Notes under the pieces: model-generated
Database searches by the model: none
The model's input: the letters and a program-made list of their open reading frames with translations, nothing else
What the model was told of the DNA's origin: nothing
Program-made: the position numbers and the translations under genes
Assembly: GCA_002403175.1 (NCBI GenBank)
Contig: DHHG01000161.1
Location: 1-6,950 of the forward strand
Length of the DNA stretch: 6,950 nucleotides
From: Syntrophaceae bacterium UBA4778
Lineage (GTDB): Bacteria; Desulfobacterota; Syntrophia; Syntrophales; UBA4778
Direction: 5' to 3'
Part shown: one piece after another, positions 6,247-6,950 of the stretch
Layout: the number at the start of each line of letters is the position of its first letter
Position numbering within the stretch: position 1 is the stretch's first letter

Positions 6247-6280
6247 GGGGTTAAGTCCTTAGAGGCTTGACCCCTTTTTT
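6247..6280 (+). terminator. Terminator after the second tRNA half
   Basis: GGGGTTAAGTC (6247-6257) pairs with GGCTTGACCCC (6264-6274) over 11 positions with two G-T wobbles, loop CTTAGA, then T6 (6275-6280). It is the natural terminator of the lost tRNA-Arg gene. Confidence 0.8.
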
Positions 6281-6330
6281 GTGCATATGAATTTTGTAAG
6301 CATTTTGTAGGCAGATTTTATCAATACCGA

Positions 6331-6948
6331 TCAATCTCTTTTTTTCAGTGCAAAGAATTCCTTCTTCTTCGTATCCACCGAAATGACGGGTTGTTTTCGC
6401 TGTTGAAAGGCAACCGCCTGCTCATTGATGTAGGCGAACTGCTGGTCTCGATCAGGGTGATTTGCCGAGCCTTCTTTGGTCTTTCGTTTCGCTTGTAAGC
6501 TATAACCCAACTCCGCCAACAGGTCGGCAACTTTCTGCCTTCCCACCACATGACCTTGCTCAACAAGCGCAGCAGCGAGTTGTCGGGTGCTTTTACATGT
6601 CCAGCGAAGCGGGGACTCCGGGTCACCCCGTGTGACCGGGTCTACCAACAGCTCAAGATCCCGACGCAACGTGGGGTCGTACTCGTCAATTGGCTTGCGC
6701 CCGCCACCCACCGCACGAATTCGTTTCTTCTTCTCCAAACCTTTCGTTTCGCGCAACTCGACAAGGTCTTTTAGCCCTTGATGAATTGTCGTGCGTGACA
6801 GCCCTGTCGCCCGTGCAACGAGTGAGATTCCGCTACGACCCAGTACTTGGGCTTCGGCTGCAGCCCAAAGCCGACGAGTTTGTTCGTCAAAGAGAGGCGC
6901 AAGTAAATCCAGCTTTTCGCGTACCGATGTTTCTGTGTGAATATCCAT
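6331..6948 (-). pseudogene. ISAzo13-family transposase, N-terminal fragment
   Basis: 205-codon frame whose first 197 residues match the N-terminal half of ISAzo13-type transposases, which are normally about twice this length. It has a helix-turn-helix at about 37-60 (ISLVARATGLSRTTI), the block TRGDPESPLRWTCKSTR (107-122), LAELGYSLQAKRKT (144-157), HPDRDQQFAYINE (164-176) and PVISVDTKKKE (187-197) with D192 as first DDE acid. The match stops abruptly after E197 at about 6355-6358; the last residues FFALKKRD come from unrelated flanking DNA. The other two catalytic residues are missing, so the protein cannot transpose. ATG 6948 is at the window edge and the inverted repeat is outside. It is more G+C rich than its surroundings. 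Confidence 0.85.
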
Positions 6949-6950
6949 CT

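Overview
The window looks like an accessory, integrase-borne stretch of a bacterial chromosome. The organism is probably a Gram-negative sediment-type or sulfate-reducer-like bacterium of the Desulfobacterota. That guess rests on the style of the integrase, the RadC and HTH genes, and the G-rich repeats near them; no taxonomic marker gene is present. Base composition is patchy: the radical-SAM gene and especially the transposase fragment at the right edge are visibly richer in G+C than the AT-rich DNA between them.

Layout, left to right. Positions 1-326 are a non-coding leader with small palindromes and a plausible promoter. They precede a plus-strand radical-SAM enzyme gene (327-1424) whose C-terminal auxiliary-cluster domain has three cysteines. 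A gap (1425-1973) holds hairpins and possibly a gene remnant. From 1974 to 5867 every gene I can support reads leftwards: a RadC/JAMM-family protein, an AlpA/excisionase-like HTH protein, a 247-residue protein with an HTH motif at its C-terminus, an unrecognised start-less reading frame, and a complete tyrosine recombinase. Two intergenic stretches in this block carry unusual DNA: a nested hairpin followed by a strong plus-strand terminator (2792-2957), and G-rich iteron-like repeats between the AlpA-like and HTH genes (3240-3344).

The right end of the element is well defined. The integrase has a strong sigma70-type promoter (5943-5971) and three tandem 12-bp repeats in its leader. About 190 bp upstream of its start codon lies the 3' half of an initiator tRNA-Met gene (6055-6099), running from the anticodon loop to CCA, followed by a terminator. 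This is the expected right attachment scar of an element inserted in tRNA-fMet, so the element lies to its left and the intact tRNA should be beyond the left end of the window. Unexpectedly, a second tRNA 3' half, best read as tRNA-Arg(CCG), follows at 6191-6232, starts at the same tRNA position and has its own terminator. Past it, from 6355, is a truncated ISAzo13-family transposase.

Working picture: the recombinase integrates and excises the element, the AlpA-like protein probably acts as directionality factor or regulator through sites near the integrase or the G-rich repeats, and RadC is a typical passenger. Whether the radical-SAM enzyme belongs to the same element cannot be decided from this window. 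The most unusual feature is the tandem pair of tRNA 3' halves, which suggests two integration events or a change of attachment-site specificity at one locus.
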